A stretch of 22,933 nt of DNA, from contig JAWRIT010000162.1 in assembly GCA_040268355.1 (NCBI GenBank), forward strand, positions 1-22,933, written 5' to 3'. Of the stretch, positions 20,384-22,933 are shown piece by piece (within the stretch, counting starts at the first letter, position 1; every line of letters starts with the position of its first letter). The translations under genes and the position numbers were made by a program. A model generated the notes under the pieces. It made no database searches. It had not been told where the DNA came from and was given only the letters and a program-made list of their open reading frames with translations. The DNA comes from UBA1367 sp040268355 (GTDB lineage: Bacteria; Actinomycetota; Coriobacteriia; Coriobacteriales; Atopobiaceae).

Positions 20384-21337
20384 CTACACGTCCACCGCCT
20401 GCGGGAGCCCGGACTCCTCACCGTATTTGGCTTCGAGCTTGGCCCACTTGGGCTCGCGCGTCTTCCAGATGGCGAGCAAGGGCGTCGCCACCGCGTAGCT
20501 GGAGTAGGTGCCCAACAGCTCGCCCAGGATCATGGCGAAGGCAAAGCCCTTGAGCGTGGCTCCGCCGAAGAAGAGCATGGCGAGTTCCGGCACCAAGGTG
20601 GTGATGGTGGTGTTGATGGAGCGGACGACCACCTGATTGATCGAGAAGTTGCAGATCTGAATGTAGGTGCGGTGGATGCCATCGCGAAGCGTCTTGGCGT
20701 TGTCGTTGGTGCGGTCGAACTCGACCACCGTGTCGTAGAGCGAGAAGCCCATGGTGGAGAGCAGGGCGGCGACGACGTTGGGCGTCACAGGAATCTGCGT
20801 CCATGCGTAGATGCCCAGGATGACGACCATGTCATGGATGAGGGCGACGACCGCCGTGATGGACATCTTGAACTCGTAGCGGAGGGACACGTAAGCGATG
20901 ATGAGCACGATGGCGAGGCAAAAGGCACCCAGCGACGACCGCGTGACGTCGGCGCCCCAGTCGGGGCCGATGGTCGTCACGGTGTAGTTGGCCTCGGTGA
21001 GGCCGAGCTGCTCTGCGGTGGTGTGGACGTGCGCGGTGGCCACCTCGGGGTTGACCGTGCCGGAGCGCACGAGGAAGCCCCGCTCTCCGTCGGTGGTCGT
21101 CGTCTGGATGGTCGGATCCTCCTCGCCGGAGGCAAGCAGGGCCTCGCGCATCTGCTCGATGGTGATCTCGCCCGTGTCGTAGAAGTCGATCTCGGTGCCG
21201 CCTTGGAACTCGATGCCGAACACCAGCCCCCGGACGATGAGGCCGACGATGGCGATCACCGTCATGGCGAGGGAGAGGCCGAGCAGCTGCCTGCGGTAGC
21301 GCATGAAGGGAATCTCGAAGGGAAAGTGATTACGCAT
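20384..21337 (-). CDS. secF: Protein translocase subunit SecF
   Basis: SecF works with SecD in the membrane, using the proton gradient to help pull exported proteins through SecYEG. The 317-residue protein has a first membrane segment (18-41), the FQGGTEIDF motif (44-52), a periplasmic domain (about 50-135) and five more segments, with the family motif FSLYDTVVEFDRTNDN in the C-terminal half. ATG 21337 overlaps the secD stop by eight bases and has AAGGGGGG about eight bases upstream. The longer frame is the shadow of the secD end. Confidence 0.95.
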   Translation of the reverse strand: MRNHFPFEIPFMRYRRQLLGLSLAMTVIAIVGLIVRGLVFGIEFQGGTEIDFYDTGEITIEQMREALLASGEEDPTIQTTTTDGERGFLVRSGTVNPEVATAHVHTTAEQLGLTEANYTVTTIGPDWGADVTRSSLGAFCLAIVLIIAYVSLRYEFKMSITAVVALIHDMVVILGIYAWTQIPVTPNVVAALLSTMGFSLYDTVVEFDRTNDNAKTLRDGIHRTYIQICNFSINQVVVRSINTTITTLVPELAMLFFGGATLKGFAFAMILGELLGTYSSYAVATPLLAIWKTREPKWAKLEAKYGEESGLPQAVDV

Positions 21338-22847
21338 GGGCCACACCCCCCTTCTTGCTCGGAACATCCGAGGCGGAGCTGCCCCGCGTCTCCTCCGCCT
21401 CCGCCAGGTCGTTGGCGATGCCCCAGAAGCCGGGGTGCTTCTGGATCGTCCCGCTGGCGAGCAGGCGCAGGGCCGGTGCCTTGAACAGGAACATGGTCGC
21501 CAGGTCGCACAGGATCCCCAGCGCCGTGGTAAGGCCGAAGCCCTTGACGGGACCGACCGCCATGAAGAACAGCGCGAGGGCCGTGACGAGCTGGACGGCG
21601 TCGGCGTCGAGCGAGGTCGAGATGCCCTCCTTCGAACCGCCTATGGCCGCGGCGCGCACCGTGCGGCCCATGCGGACCTCCTCACGAAAGCGCTCGAGCA
21701 CCAGGATCGACGAGTCGGCCGCAGAACCGGTGGTGAGCACCACGCCCGCGAGGCCCGGAAGCGTGAGCGCGAAGGCGCCGAAGTGCGAGAGCAGCGCGAG
21801 CAGGCCGAGGTAGAGGCAGCCAAAGACGGCCAGCGACCCCAGAGTGAGCAGACCCAGCCCCTGGTAGAAGAAGAACAGGTAGGCGATGACGATGACGGCG
21901 CCAATGCCAATGGCGAAGATGCCCTGACGCAGGGAGTCCTGGCCGAGCGTCGGACCCACGACGCGGCTCTCCGAGTAGCTGAGCGTGACGGGCAACGAGC
22001 CGGAGTCCAGCACCGTCTTCAAGGCCTTCGCCTCGTCGAGGGTGAAGTTGCCCGTGATGGAGACGTTGCCGTCGGTGATGGCGTTCTGCACCGCCGGGAC
22101 GGAGTTGACCACGCCGTCGAGCACGATGGCGATCTGGCCATGCGTGGGGGCGAGCTCGGTGGTGACGTCGGAGAAGATCTTGGAGCCTGCGGCATCGAGC
22201 GTGACGTTGACCACGAAGTCGCCCGTCGCCGACGTGGTCGTCTGCGCCACGGCGCTCGACTGGATCGACGAGCCGTCCATGAAGGCCGTGTAGGTGCCGC
22301 CCTCAAGCTCCACGTTCTGCGCGCCGGCGTTGATCTTGGCGAGCGCGTCCGCGTCCCCGATGGCGTCGAGCCGCACGAACTCGAGGTGCCCCGTCTGGCC
22401 GATGGCCTTGACGACCGTGTCGGCGTCGGTCGCACCGGGGATCTGCACCAGGATGGAGTTGGTGCCCTGCTGCTGGACGGTGGTCTCGGCGGCGCCCAGC
22501 GCGTTCACGCGGTTCTGCACGATGGCCGTTGCCGTCTCCATGTCCTCGGCGCTCACCGCGGCGCCGTCCGCCTTGGACGCCGAGAGGATAACCGAGACGC
22601 CGCCGCGCACGTCGAGGCCCTGCGTGATGCGCTCCGTGGGCGGCACGAAGCCGAGGGTGCAGGCCAGAAGCAGCACGGCGAGCGAGACGAGTGTGAAGGT
22701 CCAGCGGCGCTGTTGGGGTTTGTTTCGCTTCGAGGAAGCCCGCTTCGAGCGGGGGCGCCTGCGAGTGGCAGTGCCGGACGAACGCTCCGTCGCGTTCCAG
22801 CGGTCGACGCCCGACGCGGGCTTCGACGTGCTTTTATTTCGTGCCAT
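21330..22847 (-). CDS. secD: Protein translocase subunit SecD
   Basis: SecD is the partner of SecF in protein export. The 505-residue protein has an unusual cytoplasmic tail of about 48 residues, very rich in Arg, Lys and Ser, before the first membrane segment (50-68). The family motif GLDVRGG is at 77-83; the large external domain follows, and five membrane segments fill residues 310-480, with VGPTLGQDSL just before them. ATG 22847 is preceded by GGAGGAG about ten bases upstream; the ATG at 22889 would lie above this site and adds only a basic stretch. The expected upstream gene, yajC, is outside the window. Confidence 0.95.
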   Translation of the reverse strand: MARNKSTSKPASGVDRWNATERSSGTATRRRPRSKRASSKRNKPQQRRWTFTLVSLAVLLLACTLGFVPPTERITQGLDVRGGVSVILSASKADGAAVSAEDMETATAIVQNRVNALGAAETTVQQQGTNSILVQIPGATDADTVVKAIGQTGHLEFVRLDAIGDADALAKINAGAQNVELEGGTYTAFMDGSSIQSSAVAQTTTSATGDFVVNVTLDAAGSKIFSDVTTELAPTHGQIAIVLDGVVNSVPAVQNAITDGNVSITGNFTLDEAKALKTVLDSGSLPVTLSYSESRVVGPTLGQDSLRQGIFAIGIGAVIVIAYLFFFYQGLGLLTLGSLAVFGCLYLGLLALLSHFGAFALTLPGLAGVVLTTGSAADSSILVLERFREEVRMGRTVRAAAIGGSKEGISTSLDADAVQLVTALALFFMAVGPVKGFGLTTALGILCDLATMFLFKAPALRLLASGTIQKHPGFWGIANDLAEAEETRGSSASDVPSKKGGVAHA

Positions 22848-22933
22848 GAATCGTACTCTCCTCCGACGGTCATCTAACCCGTTAACCATACCACTTGTCG
22901 CAGGCCCTGCGCCCGTCAGGCCGCACGTGCCGC
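22848..22933. other. Right edge, secD 5' region
   Basis: These 86 bases hold the secD ribosome binding site and an AT-richer patch near 22875-22890. Minus-strand TATGGT at about 22890-22885 could be a -10, but the -35 is not recognisable. No further gene is visible before the edge. Confidence 0.35.

Noticed and set aside
18855..20498. 547-codon open frame on the plus strand
   Set aside because: Antisense shadow of the RecJ fusion gene, with a low-information translation.
21336..22877. 513-codon open frame on the plus strand
   Set aside because: Antisense shadow of secD, which has full family similarity.
1..22933. CRISPR arrays or prophage modules
   Set aside because: No regularly spaced repeats with unique spacers, and no phage structural or integrase genes other than a housekeeping-type Xer recombinase.

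Overview
The window is high-GC DNA with almost all genes on the minus strand. The gene content suggests an actinobacterium of the class Coriobacteriia, probably an Olsenella/Atopobium-like genus. This assignment is my inference from the mraZ-rsmH, infC-rpmI-rplT and secDF gene sets, the general protein sequences, and the TANNNT-type -10 elements. No rRNA marker is present to prove it.

Layout, in coordinates. 1-1541: start of a division/cell-wall cluster read leftwards (mraZ, rsmH, and the first codons of a basic protein where ftsL is expected), with a clear MraZ-type repeat array in front of mraZ. 2010-2963: a XerC/D tyrosine recombinase. 3360-3902: a small secreted basic protein of unknown function. 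4156-4974: a prepilin peptidase with a reduced N-terminal part. 4989-5700: a decayed ABC-2 transporter (ATPase tail, frameshift, permease with most of its middle missing) followed by an 18-bp direct repeat. 5713-8825: an accessory stretch with an alpha/beta hydrolase, a divergent small zinc-ribbon protein, an M23 metallopeptidase and its coupled TetR regulator with twin operators. 9150-11369: a tetR-ABC ATPase-ABC-2 permease operon. 11612-11791: the tail of an IS3-type transposase that now overlaps the apparent terminator of the ribosomal operon. 11840-13001: infC-rpmI-rplT behind a structured leader of about 220 nt with an attenuator. 13330-13414: tRNA-Leu(CAA). 13453-22847: a compact housekeeping run in the order secD, secF, a giant RecJ-HIRAN-RecQ-like fusion, rel, and an MBL-fold hydrolase.

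How the genes work together. The right half combines protein export (SecDF), DNA end resection (RecJ/helicase), the stringent response (Rel) and a glyoxalase-II-like hydrolase in one direction with very short gaps, so co-transcription is likely for secD-secF-recJ and for rel-mbl. The IF3/L35/L20 operon has its own promoter, a leader that looks able to switch between termination and read-through, and a probable AUA start codon for infC. The middle is an accessory region marked by regulators of the TetR family and by relics of past rearrangement.

The strongest candidates for something unusual are: the 1223-residue fusion of a 5'-3' exonuclease, a HIRAN domain and a RecQ-like helicase; the IS3 remnant whose transposase codons form the rplT terminator hairpin; the infC leader with a terminator loop that repeats part of an upstream hairpin; and the twin palindromes controlling a TetR/metallopeptidase pair.
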